Assembly: GCA_025058735.1 (NCBI GenBank)
Contig: JANXDX010000020.1
Span: forward strand, 29,757 to 93,756
Length of the DNA stretch: 64,000 bases
Direction of reading: 5' to 3'
Source of the DNA: Archaeoglobaceae archaeon
GTDB taxonomy: Archaea > Halobacteriota > Archaeoglobi > Archaeoglobales > Archaeoglobaceae
Shown: piece after piece, positions 54,354 to 63,968 of the stretch
Numbering within the stretch: position 1 is the stretch's first letter
How the letters are laid out: every line of letters begins with the position of its first letter
The notes under the pieces: model-generated
The model's input: only the letters and a program-made list of their open reading frames with translations
Told to the model about the DNA's origin: nothing
Databases searched by the model: none
Made by a program: the position numbers and the translations under genes

Positions 54354-54968
54354 ATGTTACAGTTTGCAGTAAAGGTAACTTTAATCAGTGCAAGCGGTGC
54401 TTTAACTCCTGGACCATTAACTGCTGCTTCTGCAGCAGTTGGAGCTAGAAAAGGTTGGATCGGTGGATTTTTTGTAAGTTTAGGTCATCTAGCAGTAGAA
54501 CTTCCCCTAGTAATTTTGATAGCCTTCGGAATACTAAGTTTTTTGAACGAGGATTTGATCAAAATTTTAAGTATAGTTGGAGGATCTACACTTCTAACTT
54601 TTGCTTATTTAACTGCAAAAAGCGCTGTAAGATTTGAAAGAACAGAAATTAACCGATCTCCATTGATTCTAGGAATAGTACTGACAGCTTTTAATCCGTT
54701 CTTTTTGATTTGGTGGGCAACGATTGGTGCAGCATTGGTTAGCGAAGCTATCCTTTTGTCTGGATTTTTTGGCTTATCGATCTTTTACATTTCACATGTT
54801 TGGCTAGATTTCTTCTGGCTAAGCTTTGTTGCAGGAGTATCTTCTTTTAGTAGTAGAATTCTTTTAGTTTACAGGATATTTTTGATTTTTTTAGCTGCCT
54901 TCATAACGATCTTCGGTCTAGACTTCTTACTCTACGGTTTTTATGGAAAAAGGTTATTACTTTTTTAG
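54354..54968 (+). CDS. LysE-family translocator
   Basis: A 204-aa membrane protein with six predicted helices. LysE/RhtB marks: SGALTPGPLTAASAAVGARKGW (residues 12-33), LGHLAVELPLVILIAFG and LTAFNPFFLIWWATIGAAL. It exports amino acids or related metabolites. It lies 4 bp after the ASCH gene; an AT-rich gap to dapB follows. Confidence 0.88.
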   Translation: MLQFAVKVTLISASGALTPGPLTAASAAVGARKGWIGGFFVSLGHLAVELPLVILIAFGILSFLNEDLIKILSIVGGSTLLTFAYLTAKSAVRFERTEINRSPLILGIVLTAFNPFFLIWWATIGAALVSEAILLSGFFGLSIFYISHVWLDFFWLSFVAGVSSFSSRILLVYRIFLIFLAAFITIFGLDFLLYGFYGKRLLLF

Positions 54969-55040
54969 TTTAATTTATTAAAAAATAATATATTTATTTT
55001 AAATTAAATAAAGTTTTTTAGCCGTAAAAAAAGAAATTCT

Positions 55041-55802
55041 ATGCGAATAGCTATAGCCGGAGCTGCAGGTAGAATGGGAAGATTAGTAATTAAAAAAGCT
55101 ATAGAGGAATCTTTACAAATTTCTCAAGCCTTTGATATAGTTAGAGTTGGAGAAGATGCTGGAGAAGTAGCTGGAATAAAAAAAATAGGTGTTCCAATAA
55201 GTAATAAAATAGAAGAGCTCGATTCTGATATTCTTATAGACTTTACAAATCCAGAAGCGGCTTTAAAAAATGCAAAAGTTGCAGCATCTAAAAAAGTAAA
55301 AATAGTAATGGGAACAACTGGCTTCAACGAACTCCAAAGAAAAGAACTTTACGAAACTTGTAGTAAAGTTCCATCCGTCGTATCTCCAAACTTCAGCGTT
55401 GGTGTCAACGTTTTCTTCAAGATAGTTGAATTTGCTGCAAAACATCTAAAGGATTACGACGTTGAAATAGTAGAGATCCACCACAAGCACAAGAGAGATT
55501 CTCCAAGTGGAACTGCTATAAGGCTTGCAGAAATTATAAACCAAGTTTCAAAAAAGAGAGAGTTGAAGTTCTTTAGACTAGGTCAGAGAGGAGATGAGAT
55601 CGGAATTTTTGGAGTAAGAGGAGGAGATGTTGTCGGGGAACATACTGTATTCTTTTTTGGAAGCGGAGAAAGAATAGAAATAATTCATAGAGCTACAAGC
55701 AGAGATGCTTTTGCTGAAGGAGCTATAAGAGCTGCTAAATGGATTTTTAAAGTAGAAAAACCTGGAATCTATACGATGTTCGATGTTTTAGGTTTCAGTT
55801 GA
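55041..55802 (+). CDS. dapB: 4-Hydroxy-tetrahydrodipicolinate reductase
   Basis: A 253-aa enzyme of lysine/diaminopimelate synthesis. NAD(P) site IAGAAGRMGRLVIK, DFTNPEAALKNAK, VMGTTGF, the catalytic His/Lys motif EIHHKHKRDSPSGTA and HTVFFFGSGERIEI are all intact. The rest of the pathway is not in the window. It overlaps the rnp4 gene tail to tail by 34 bp. Confidence 0.95.
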   Translation: MRIAIAGAAGRMGRLVIKKAIEESLQISQAFDIVRVGEDAGEVAGIKKIGVPISNKIEELDSDILIDFTNPEAALKNAKVAASKKVKIVMGTTGFNELQRKELYETCSKVPSVVSPNFSVGVNVFFKIVEFAAKHLKDYDVEIVEIHHKHKRDSPSGTAIRLAEIINQVSKKRELKFFRLGQRGDEIGIFGVRGGDVVGEHTVFFFGSGERIEIIHRATSRDAFAEGAIRAAKWIFKVEKPGIYTMFDVLGFS

Positions 55803-56092
55803 AATCTTCTTGAATGCTTACAATTTAAACACGTAACAATAACTCTTCTTTTCTTAATCCTAACTCTCATTCTGTCGGCTCTGTATGGATACATGCATTT
55901 TTTACAAAAACTCCTCTTCTGCTCTCTACTCATCCTTACTCTATACTTCATAGAAATTTTTTTTGCAAGTTCAACGTATCTTTTCGCAAGCTCGTAACTT
56001 GTGTACTTGTAAATTTGAGACCTTTTCATCAATTCATCGATTCTTTCTCTAGCTATTTTTCTTTCAAGCTCTTTATCTCTTTTCAGTACCAC
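55769..56092 (-). CDS. rnp4: RNase P protein component 4 (Rpp21)
   Basis: A 107-aa protein with a basic helical N-terminal half and a zinc ribbon (CKKCMYPYRADRMRVRIKKR then CLNCKHSRRFQ). It is the archaeal Rpp21 homologue that, with Rpp29, binds the RNase P RNA specificity region. GTG start. Divergent from sepS. Confidence 0.93.
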   Translation of the reverse strand: MVLKRDKELERKIARERIDELMKRSQIYKYTSYELAKRYVELAKKISMKYRVRMSREQKRSFCKKCMYPYRADRMRVRIKKRRVIVTCLNCKHSRRFQLKPKTSNIV

Positions 56093-56141
56093 ATAGCTTT
56101 TAAAGGAAAGGAATAAATAGTCTTTCCCATCCGCTTGAAAT

Positions 56142-57743
56142 ATGAAATTTGATGCTCACAAATTCAAGGAGTTAACTGAAAAAAATTTTGAAGAAGCCTG
56201 GTTAGCTGGAAAAAAGATCGTAGAAGTTAAAGATCCTGAAAAAATATATCCAAGAATAGGTTATTCTTTCGGTGAAGAGCATCCACTTTTTGAGACTATT
56301 CAAAGGTTGAGAAAAGCTTATCTTTCGATGGGATTCAAAGAAGTAGTCAATCCTATAATAGTTGAAGATGTTCATGTTAAAAAGCAGTTTGGAAAAGAAG
56401 CTTTAGCTGTTCTTGACAGATGCTTTTATTTAGCATCTCTACCAAAACCAAACGTCGGAATTTCGAAAGAAAAAATTGAAAAGATAAAAACAATTATAGG
56501 AAAAGAGTTCGATGCTTTTACTTTGCAAAAGATTTTTCATTCGTACAAAAAAGGAGAAATAGGTGGAGATGATTTAAGCTATGAAATAGCGAAGTTTTTG
56601 AATGTAGAAGATACGATAGCTGTGAAGATTCTAGACGAAGTTTTTCCAGAATTTAAAGAACTAGTACCAGAGCCTTCAAGCCTAACTTTGAGGAGTCACA
56701 TGACGACTGGATGGTTCATAACTTTAAGCTACATAGCAGATAAACTTCCCTTGCCAATAAAACTTTTCAGCATAGATAGATGCTTCAGAAGAGAGCAAAG
56801 CGAAGATCCTACAAGATTGTACAGCTACTTCTCAGCTAGCTGTGTAGTTGTAGATGAAGATGTAAGCGTTGAAGATGGAAAAGCTGTTGCAGAAGCTTTA
56901 TTGAAACAGTTTGGTTTCTTAAAATTTAAGTTTAGAAAGGATGAAAAGAGAAGTAAATACTACATTCCAGATACTCAAACTGAAGTTTATGCTTTTCATC
57001 CAAAACTAGTAGGAAGTAAAACTAAGTACAGCGATGGATGGATAGAAGTCGCAACTTTTGGAATATATTCACCAACAGCTCTAGCTGAGTATGGAATAGA
57101 GTATCCGGTAATGAATCTAGGATTGGGAGTTGAGAGATTGGCTATAGTTTTTTACGGATACGATGATGTTAGGAAGTTTGTTTATCCACAACTTTATGGA
57201 GAAATAAACCTAGACGACATCGAAATTGCTAGACAAATAAAACTTGTTGAAAAACCGGAAACTTCAGAGGGGTTTGAAATTGCAAAGGCTATATCTGAAA
57301 CTTCAACAAAAAATGCTTATGAAATTGCCCCTTGTAGCTTTAAAGCTTATGAGGGTAACGTTTTTGGAAGAAAAGTAGAAGTTTACGTTTATGAAGAAGA
57401 AGAAGGGCAGAAACTCTGCGGACCAGCTTACGCTAACGAGATAGTCGTTTTTGATGGGAACATATACGGTGTTCCAAGGAACGAGAAGTTTGCAAAGTAT
57501 TTTGAAAAAGGTGTGATCACGGGGTATAGATATATAGATTCTTTCGCCTACGGAGTTGCTAGAAAAATTGAGCTTGCTGCTTTGCAAGGAAAAGATTTAA
57601 TTGCTAAAGTTAAAGTTGTTGAAGGATTGAGCGACATAAATCTTTCAATCCATGAAAATATTAGAAGATACATAGTTTGGAAAGGAAAAAAGATAGATGT
57701 TAGAGGGCCTATGTTTGTGGCTGTTAAAGCTAAAGTTTATTAA
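56142..57743 (+). CDS. sepS: O-phosphoserine-tRNA(Cys) ligase (SepRS)
   Basis: A 533-aa class II aminoacyl-tRNA synthetase. Motif 2 reads RCFRREQSEDPTRLYSYFSAS, and motif 3 NLGLGVERLAIVFYGYDD; the N-terminal KFKELTEKNFEEAW and HPLFETIQRLRKAYLSMGF match SepRS rather than PheRS. It charges tRNA-Cys with phosphoserine, which SepCysS then converts to cysteine. This indirect route is found in methanogens and Archaeoglobus, so it is lineage evidence. The purine-rich AAAGGAAAGGAATAAATA upstream may hold the promoter. Confidence 0.95.
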   Translation: MKFDAHKFKELTEKNFEEAWLAGKKIVEVKDPEKIYPRIGYSFGEEHPLFETIQRLRKAYLSMGFKEVVNPIIVEDVHVKKQFGKEALAVLDRCFYLASLPKPNVGISKEKIEKIKTIIGKEFDAFTLQKIFHSYKKGEIGGDDLSYEIAKFLNVEDTIAVKILDEVFPEFKELVPEPSSLTLRSHMTTGWFITLSYIADKLPLPIKLFSIDRCFRREQSEDPTRLYSYFSASCVVVDEDVSVEDGKAVAEALLKQFGFLKFKFRKDEKRSKYYIPDTQTEVYAFHPKLVGSKTKYSDGWIEVATFGIYSPTALAEYGIEYPVMNLGLGVERLAIVFYGYDDVRKFVYPQLYGEINLDDIEIARQIKLVEKPETSEGFEIAKAISETSTKNAYEIAPCSFKAYEGNVFGRKVEVYVYEEEEGQKLCGPAYANEIVVFDGNIYGVPRNEKFAKYFEKGVITGYRYIDSFAYGVARKIELAALQGKDLIAKVKVVEGLSDINLSIHENIRRYIVWKGKKIDVRGPMFVAVKAKVY

Positions 57744-57773
57744 AATTTAAATAATAAAATATAACAGTTTATT

Positions 57774-58358
57774 CTAATTTATCATTTTAAAGAAAAATTC
57801 ATGGACCCTAGTATCGTTTGTCAGTTCTGGGTGAAAAGATAGAGCTAAGATGTTTTTTTGTTTTGCAGCAACGATCTTGTCGTCAAAAGTTGCTAAGATT
57901 TCGACGTCTTTTTCAACTTTTGTTATAGCAGGAGCTCTTATAAAAACGGCTTCAAATTCACCGATGTATTTTATGTTTAATTTGACCTGAAAACTTTCTT
58001 TTTGCCTTCCAAATGCGTTCCTCTTAACTGATATGTCCATCAAATTCAAAAGTTTCACTTTTTCAGTTTGTTCATCTCCGCTTTTGGCCAAAACTATCAT
58101 ACCAGCACAAGTTCCCATCACGGGTTTTCCCTGTTCTGCAGCTTCAATTATCTCCTGAGCAATTCCACTCTTAAAGATCAACCTGCTTATCGTTGTACTT
58201 TCTCCACCAGGAATTACTACTGCATCACTTTTAGATACGATACCTTTTCTCCTAGCAATTTGTACTTCTCCATCAATTTTCATCTTCTTGATCGCAGCCT
58301 TAGCTGCAAAGACGTGTTCTTCGACGTCTCCCTGAACTCCTACGATCGCTACCCTCAT
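57774..58358 (-). CDS. pdxT: Pyridoxal 5'-phosphate synthase glutaminase subunit
   Basis: A 194-aa class I glutamine amidotransferase. [12 protein letters not shown], the nucleophile Cys in [13 protein letters not shown] and [10 protein letters not shown] (His and Glu of the triad) are present. It supplies ammonia to PdxS, whose gene it overlaps by 4 bp. Confidence 0.96.
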   Translation of the reverse strand: MRVAIVGVQGDVEEHVFAAKAAIKKMKIDGEVQIARRKGIVSKSDAVVIPGGESTTISRLIFKSGIAQEIIEAAEQGKPVMGTCAGMIVLAKSGDEQTEKVKLLNLMDISVKRNAFGRQKESFQVKLNIKYIGEFEAVFIRAPAITKVEKDVEILATFDDKIVAAKQKNILALSFHPELTNDTRVHEFFFKMIN

Positions 58359-59353
58359 ACACCTCTTTCTTGCAACCTCTCTTTGAAGACATCTAACCCT
58401 TTCATCGCATCTCCGATCCCTTTAGAGACTTCAGCAACAACGCTATGATCATCGTAATTTTGAACTGCTTCAACTATAGCCCTAGCATAGGCTTCTGGAT
58501 TTGAAGACTTAAATATTCCAGAGCCTACAAAGACTCCATCTGCTCCTAAAATCATCATTAAGGCTGCATCTGCTGGAGTTGCTATTCCACCAGCTGCAAA
58601 ATTCACGACTGGTAATCTACCGATCTTTTTTATTTCCAGCAATATTTCAAAGATCCCATCTATTATTTCTCCAAGTGTGTATTCTTCGTAAACTACATCT
58701 CCATCACTTACAAATCCTATACCAAGATCCTCCTTTACAAGTTTAGCCAATTCTATGTACCTTTCTACAAACTTCCTTGCTACGTTGTATGTTTGTTCTT
58801 CGTTCAAATTCTTCAGTTCAGCTATTGATCTATTTATTATCCTCATATGCTTCACAGCCTCAACAACGTTTCCAGTTCCAGCCTCACCTTTTGTTCTAAT
58901 CATTGCTGCTCCTTCCCATATTCTTCTAACTGCTTCACCAAGATTTCTTGCTCCACAAACAAAAGGAACTGTGAACTTCCTTTTATCTACATGGAAAAAC
59001 GTATCAGCTGGTGTTAAAACTTCGCTTTCATCTATCATGTCAACACCTAAAGCTTCAAGAGCTTTAGCTTCCGCTATATGACCTATTCTACATTTTGCCA
59101 TGACTGGAATCGTTACCGCATCCATTATTTCTTCAATTATTTTAGGATCTGCCATTCTAGCGACTCCTCCAGAAGCTCTTATATCAGCAGGAACTTTATG
59201 CAATGCCATTACTGCTACTGCTCCAGCATCTTCAGCGATCATAGCTTGTTCTGCGTTTGTAACATCCATTATTACTCCACCTTTCTGCATTTTTGCAAAT
59301 CCTCTCTTAACAAGCTCTGTCCCAAATCTAAGCTCTTCAAGTTTTATCTTCAT
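58355..59353 (-). CDS. pdxS: Pyridoxal 5'-phosphate synthase lyase subunit
   Basis: About 332 aa. It builds PLP from ribose-5-phosphate, glyceraldehyde-3-phosphate and ammonia. The lysine-bearing [14 protein letters not shown], the phosphate site [17 protein letters not shown] and [19 protein letters not shown] are conserved. ATG 59353 is preferred to an adjacent in-frame TTG. First of the pdxST pair. Confidence 0.96.
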   Translation of the reverse strand: MKIKLEELRFGTELVKRGFAKMQKGGVIMDVTNAEQAMIAEDAGAVAVMALHKVPADIRASGGVARMADPKIIEEIMDAVTIPVMAKCRIGHIAEAKALEALGVDMIDESEVLTPADTFFHVDKRKFTVPFVCGARNLGEAVRRIWEGAAMIRTKGEAGTGNVVEAVKHMRIINRSIAELKNLNEEQTYNVARKFVERYIELAKLVKEDLGIGFVSDGDVVYEEYTLGEIIDGIFEILLEIKKIGRLPVVNFAAGGIATPADAALMMILGADGVFVGSGIFKSSNPEAYARAIVEAVQNYDDHSVVAEVSKGIGDAMKGLDVFKERLQERGV

Positions 59354-59449
59354 CAAAAGCTTTTTTTTTCACGATATTTAATCTTTTACGCAGCTAATTA
59401 CATGATAAATTGAATAAAAAATAAATTTATAACTCAGCAGAACTTTAGC

Positions 59450-60583
59450 GTGTACGAGTTTCCCAACGTTAGAGTAGAAGTTGATCCAGAGGTTTGTAAA
59501 CTTTACAGGTTTGATCTACTTAAGGTTCCAAAACCGTTTTCAGCTTTTATAAGAACACCTCTAGCTGTATTTCAACCTGAAAATGTTAAAGATTTATTAG
59601 AAATATTAAAATTTGCTAAAAAAAGAAATCTACCACTAATTCCAAGAGGGGCTGCAACTTCAGCTTACGGTGGAGTAGTTCCACTGAAAAGATCTTTGAT
59701 CGTTGACATGAATAGAATGAAAAACTTTGAAGTTGAAAATGGAAAATTAATTGCAGAAAGTGGAGCTGTGTGGTTTGAAATTGAAAGAAAAATAAATAAA
59801 AAAGGATACGCTTTAAGAGTTTACCCAACTAGTGCTTTAGTTTCAACTGTCGGTGGTTGGATTGCTCAAAATGGCTATGGAATTGGAAGTTTAGCTTATG
59901 GAAGTATAGCAGAAAATGTAGAGTGGCTTGAAGTTGTAGACTTTGAAGGTTTGAAAAAGGTGAGTGGAGATGAGCTAAAATTCTACGTTGGAGCTTATGG
60001 AACTACAGGTATAATTGTCAAAGCTTGCGTTAAATTGAGGAAGAATAATCCTTTAGGTGTTGAAGCATTCGAAACTTCAATTGATAAAGCTGTTGAAAAA
60101 ATTGACAATGCTTATCATGCAGCTTATAAAAACGCAGAAAAAAAGATATTTCTTCTAGCTAGAGAAGATGGTGAAAGTAATGATCTTGGTTTAAAAGCTT
60201 GGAAAGAAAGGTTTTTCCCTTTAACAGGATATAAATCCACTTTTTCTAATTTTTCTGAAGTAATAGTTCCAATTGAGAGTGTTGTAGATTTTTTAAGTGA
60301 AGTTGAAAAAATTAGTAAACATTACCAAGTAAACTTTGCAAGAGGAGAGGCTACAATTCTTATCATTCTTCAAAGTCGGAACATATTAAAAGCTCTAAAA
60401 ATTATAAAAATAGCTGAAAAATATAATGGAAGACCTTTTGGAACTGGAATATTTTTCAAAAGAAAAGATAAAGATTTCTGGGATTTCAAAAAAAAGATAG
60501 ATCCTAAAGATCTTCTAAATCCAAAAAAGCTTAAAGGGAATTTAATTTTGAACTTTGCGGGGTTGATTGCTTGGATTGCTTAA
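59450..60583 (+). CDS. FAD-binding oxidoreductase (GlcD/D-lactate dehydrogenase-like)
   Basis: A 377-aa protein shorter than typical GlcD (about 450-480). The FAD site (PCMH fold) is clear: AVFQPENVKDLLEIL, LPLIPRGAATSAYGG and TVGGWIAQNGYGIGSLAYGS near residues 130-155. The C-terminal substrate domain is short but ends DPKDLLNPKKL, typical of the family. GTG start with a TATA-like TTTATAAC about 25 nt upstream, so leaderless. It oxidises a 2-hydroxy acid such as lactate and passes electrons to the Fe-S gene it overlaps by 13 bp. Confidence 0.88.
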   Translation: MYEFPNVRVEVDPEVCKLYRFDLLKVPKPFSAFIRTPLAVFQPENVKDLLEILKFAKKRNLPLIPRGAATSAYGGVVPLKRSLIVDMNRMKNFEVENGKLIAESGAVWFEIERKINKKGYALRVYPTSALVSTVGGWIAQNGYGIGSLAYGSIAENVEWLEVVDFEGLKKVSGDELKFYVGAYGTTGIIVKACVKLRKNNPLGVEAFETSIDKAVEKIDNAYHAAYKNAEKKIFLLAREDGESNDLGLKAWKERFFPLTGYKSTFSNFSEVIVPIESVVDFLSEVEKISKHYQVNFARGEATILIILQSRNILKALKIIKIAEKYNGRPFGTGIFFKRKDKDFWDFKKKIDPKDLLNPKKLKGNLILNFAGLIAWIA

Positions 60584-61620
60584 GGTGTGCTTACTGTAAC
60601 ATTTGCCCTATATATAGAATAGAGGGCTGGGAATCAGTTTCACCAAGAGGAAAGATTCAACTTCTCGATAAAAAACTCAGCAACAGACTTGTTAAAGACT
60701 TTTACAAGTGTACGGTTTGTGGTTTGTGTGAAGTAGTTTGCCAGTCTAAACTAGAGTTGACAAGGATCTGGGAAGAAAATAGAGCTAAGCTAGTTAAATC
60801 AAAAAAATACATGCCAGCTCATAAGAAAATAGCTGATGCCGTTTTACTTTACGGAAATCCTTATGCTGCTGAGCAAGAGGCAAGAGTACTTTTAAACTCA
60901 CCTAGCAATGTTCTTTACTTTGCCGGATGCATGGCGAACTTTAAAGTCAAAAACATTGCCGAATGTACAGTAAAAGTACTTAAATTGCTTGGTCTCGAAT
61001 TTAAAGTTGCAGGAAAAAGTGAAGTCTGTTGTGGATCGACGATGCTGAGAACAGGGTTTATTGATGTTGCAGAAAAGCTTTTTTTAAAAAATGTTAAAAA
61101 TTGGCAGAAGATGAACGTTGAAAAGATAATAACTTCTTGTCCAGGATGTTATAGAACAATAAAAAGCAATTATCCAAAAATTGCAGAAAAGAAAAAGATT
61201 GACTTCAATTTCGAAGTAGTTCACATTACTCAGTTTTTAGAAAGAGAGTTGAAAAAGTTAGATTTAAAGTTGGGCACAGTAACTTACCACGATCCATGTC
61301 ACCTCGGCAGACACAGTAAAGTTTACGAAGAACCTAGGAATATTCTAAAAAAGATAGGTTATAAAATAATTGAAATGGAAAGAAATAGAGATTTTTCAAT
61401 TTGCTGTGGTGCTGGTGGTGGTTTAAGAGCACAGTTTCCAGAAATATCTGAAAAGATCACTTTAGAAAGGATCTTGGAAGCTGAGAGTACAGGTGCTGAA
61501 ACTTTAGTTACAAGTTGCCCATTCTGCGTATACCAATTTTCTAAAGTGTCTAGATTAAAAGTTAGAGACGTAGTTGAAGAAGTTTATTCTTCGATGAGAG
61601 AAGTTGAGTTGAAAATTTAA
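60571..61620 (+). CDS. Fe-S subunit with two CCG domains (GlcF/HdrD-like)
   Basis: A 349-aa protein. Two N-terminal ferredoxin-like groups, CLRCAYCNICPIY and CTVCGLCEVVC, bind [4Fe-4S] clusters. Two CCG modules follow: FAGCMAN with CCGSTMLRTG and SCPGCYR; then DPCHLGRHSK with CCGAGGG and SCPFCVY. It should take electrons from the flavoprotein encoded just upstream and pass them to quinone or heterodisulfide. It ends 4 bp inside the convergent methyltransferase gene. Confidence 0.92.
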   Translation: MDCLRCAYCNICPIYRIEGWESVSPRGKIQLLDKKLSNRLVKDFYKCTVCGLCEVVCQSKLELTRIWEENRAKLVKSKKYMPAHKKIADAVLLYGNPYAAEQEARVLLNSPSNVLYFAGCMANFKVKNIAECTVKVLKLLGLEFKVAGKSEVCCGSTMLRTGFIDVAEKLFLKNVKNWQKMNVEKIITSCPGCYRTIKSNYPKIAEKKKIDFNFEVVHITQFLERELKKLDLKLGTVTYHDPCHLGRHSKVYEEPRNILKKIGYKIIEMERNRDFSICCGAGGGLRAQFPEISEKITLERILEAESTGAETLVTSCPFCVYQFSKVSRLKVRDVVEEVYSSMREVELKI

Positions 61621-62432
61621 TTTTTGACTTCTAGATCTAAAACGTATCTGTTAACGTAGGGTGCAAAACTTCCACATTTTCTTATGTTTTTTAATTCAAC
61701 TTCCATCCCATGTTCTTTAAAAAGTTCTTTAACTTTTTCAGGAAGCTTTTTCTCTTTATTCTCACTCTCAAAAGTGTAGTAGTGGACCCATGTTCCAACT
61801 TTAACTTTTCCTGGTAAAAGATGCACGAACTTCTCTGCACTCTGCGGAGCTGGCATTATGATGCGGTCGAATTCTCCTTCTAGCTTAGGTACAACATCTT
61901 TAACATCTCCTTCTAAAACTTTAACGTTTTTCACTTTGTTCAGTTCAATATTCTTTCTAAAATATTCACAAGCCTTTGAATTGAGTTCTATACCTAAAAC
62001 CTCGCTCGGTCTTGATAGTTTTGCTATAACAATTGCATAGGGACCAACTCCTGCAAACATAACTAAAATCCTTTCTCCATCTCTTACCAATCTTGCAATT
62101 CTTTCCCTTTCACCTGAAAGTTTTGACGTATAGTAAACTTTTGTCGGATCAACTAAAAATCTACAGCCATGTTCTCTAGCTATTGTTTCAGTCTCACTTC
62201 CATAAATTATCTCAAATTTTGCAACCCTAAACTCACCTTCAACTTTTCCAACTTTCCTTAAAACAGTTTTTATATGCTTGTGCTTACTTAAAATTGCTGA
62301 AATTATTTTATCTTTCAAGTGAATTACTTCTTCTGGAATCTCAACTATCGCAATATCTCCTATTATTTCAAAACTTCTCCTTACAAATTTCAATTCTTCT
62401 CCACTAGCTTCAACAAGCTCTTTTATCGACAC
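61617..62432 (-). CDS. tRNA methyltransferase, Trm5/Taw family
   Basis: A 271-aa class I SAM methyltransferase. Motifs: DPTKVYYTSKLSGERERIARLV, the SAM loop VMFAGVGPYAIVIAKLS, GIELNSKACEYFRKNIELN and the catalytic-type RIIMPAPQSAEKFVH. This is the archaeal Trm5 core (m1G37 of tRNA); the N-terminal D1 domain of full-length Trm5 seems short, as in Trm5a/c or wyosine enzymes (Taw2/Taw22), so the exact role is open. GTG start. Confidence 0.9.
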   Translation of the reverse strand: MSIKELVEASGEELKFVRRSFEIIGDIAIVEIPEEVIHLKDKIISAILSKHKHIKTVLRKVGKVEGEFRVAKFEIIYGSETETIAREHGCRFLVDPTKVYYTSKLSGERERIARLVRDGERILVMFAGVGPYAIVIAKLSRPSEVLGIELNSKACEYFRKNIELNKVKNVKVLEGDVKDVVPKLEGEFDRIIMPAPQSAEKFVHLLPGKVKVGTWVHYYTFESENKEKKLPEKVKELFKEHGMEVELKNIRKCGSFAPYVNRYVLDLEVKN

Positions 62433-62639
62433 AACTTCGTACGACTCTTCGATATATAAAATGAGATAAAATTTATTTGACTACAAAACAAAAAATTTTT
62501 ATTACTAACTTCGAAGATCGACATGAGAACCTTGCGATCTTGACGTATAGTTAGTGCAACTCCTGCACAGACTTTTCAGGCTTGCAAGAACAGGTAACTT
62601 CTCAGCAAATAAAATAATAATACCAAAAGTTGAGTAGAA

Positions 62640-63150
62640 AACTTACATCAGTGGATTAGTTGGCTTCTCTCCAGTAGCATTCAACGGAAAAGTTTTTGTA
62701 ACAACTGATACGGTTGGATTGGATGGAATCCAAGGCATCTTAAATGTTACAGATGGAAAAATAATCGAGTTTTGATATAAAAGGCCATCTACTCCTTTCG
62801 TTTATGAAGTCTTAGGTGGAGAAATAATGTAAAAATGCCTACTGCAGTTACCTTTACATCGTTAACTTGATCATAAAAAAAGTTGGAAATTCTACTTGAC
62901 GCTAACCCTTCCTGGTATGAGATGACTTCTTCTCCAATCGTTTATAGAGATCCGATATACGTTCTTATTCGTACAAATTCACCCTCTGGAAAATTTCGTT
63001 AAAAGGTGAAATTTTGGGAAATTTAATGATGATGGAGAAATTAGCCCATACACATACCAAACTATTTTTGAAAACAAGACAATTTTTGCAATGAACAAAA
63101 GTAGTCACGGAATTTACTGTTTCAACGAAAACTTCGAAGAACTAGTGTAG
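62640..63150 (+). pseudogene. Decayed PQQ-type beta-propeller repeat protein
   Basis: The plus strand has clear propeller blades broken by stops: LVGFSPVAFNGKVFVTTDTV followed by NVTDGKIIEF and a TGA; later TSSPIVYRDPIYVLIRTN then a TAA; then GEISPYTYQTIFENKTIFAM with SSHGIYCFNENFEEL and a TAG at 63148. The SP-V..GKV-V-T and ..Y-L repeat is that of PQQ/WD-like beta-propellers. At least three frame or stop lesions. A further short open stretch (63161-63241) may be another relic. The rest of the 62433-63355 gap has no gene. Confidence 0.6.
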
Positions 63151-63355
63151 AAATAAGTTGGAGAACTGCTCTAGGAGCTTTAGAGAAAGCTTCAAGGATA
63201 AAAGGTTTTGAATACAGATTGAAGCTACTTAAAAATTTTTAGTTAAATAGAATTACAGATCAAGTTCAAGGGAGATCCTTTTGTTCATATCAGCAGGTTT
63301 ACGATCTCTTGCGAACATTTAAAAGAACTATAAAAAGCTAGATTCTATACCAGCT

Positions 63356-63637
63356 TCAATCAAACTTTATTCTCTCAATTTCCTGCTCAAGCCTTTCAAA
63401 CCTCTTTTCAAGAAGCTCGTTAGTTTTATCGAGCTTCGATGATACCTCTTTGATCCCATCTCTAACTTCCTTAACTCCCTCCCTCACTTCTCTAACTCCA
63501 TCTTTAACTTCTCTAACTTCATCTTTCACTTCTCTAATTTCACCTTTCAACTCCTCTCTCGTCTTTCTAATCTCTTCTATAGTTTCATCCTGCTTTTTTA
63601 GCATCAGATCCATCTTACCGAGCATATTGCTTTTCAA
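63356..63637 (-). CDS. Coiled-coil protein with tandem heptads
   Basis: A 93-aa, almost wholly helical protein. Residues 31-63 are near-perfect seven-residue repeats (REVKDEVREVKDGVREVREG, continuing), encoded by 21-bp repeats in the DNA. No catalytic motif. The frame opens at TTG 63637 but ATG 63625 or 63613 may be the true start; it overlaps the acylphosphatase-like gene by up to 23 bp, so the products may form one complex. Confidence 0.75.
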   Translation of the reverse strand: MKSNMLGKMDLMLKKQDETIEEIRKTREELKGEIREVKDEVREVKDGVREVREGVKEVRDGIKEVSSKLDKTNELLEKRFERLEQEIERIKFD

Positions 63638-63968
63638 GCATTTTAATTCCCACTTGTACTATCTTAGAAAGCTGAGCTGTATTAAAGCTAGCTCTGAACT
63701 TCTCAATATCTCTAACTTTTCCTTTGAATTCTTCAACAGTTATCTCTTCAACTACAGCAATCTCTGGCTTGCAGCTTTTAACGAAATCCAGAAATCGATC
63801 CAACTGCTCTTTATCTCCATCTACTAGAACTATCAAAGCCTCTTTCCCATCTATCTTCACGTTTTTAGCATCGAAGCAAGGGATGAAAAGCGAGTCTGCT
63901 TCTTCAAGTAAGAAGAGGCGGTAGCCAACGCCGTGGACTTTGCCCTTTATCGTGATCTTTAAAGCCAT
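63615..63968 (-). CDS. Acylphosphatase-like domain protein with helical tail
   Basis: A 117-aa protein. Residues 1-70 are an acylphosphatase fold: the phosphate loop TIKGKVHGVGYRLFLLEEAD keeps the catalytic Arg, and the Asn is in AKNVKIDGKEALIVLVDG. A C-terminal extension (residues 72-117, KFRASFNTAQLSKIVQVGIK) is not part of the enzyme and may bind the overlapping coiled-coil protein. True acylphosphatase activity is possible but not certain. Confidence 0.8.
   Translation of the reverse strand: MALKITIKGKVHGVGYRLFLLEEADSLFIPCFDAKNVKIDGKEALIVLVDGDKEQLDRFLDFVKSCKPEIAVVEEITVEEFKGKVRDIEKFRASFNTAQLSKIVQVGIKMLEKQYAR

Noticed and set aside
63430..63545. Short regular repeats considered as a CRISPR array
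   Set aside because: The 21-bp units are contiguous, without spacers, and encode heptads in an open frame.
63450..63827. 125-aa Ser/Thr/Leu-rich plus-strand frame
   Set aside because: It is the antisense of the coiled-coil and acylphosphatase-like genes; its repeats simply mirror the heptads.
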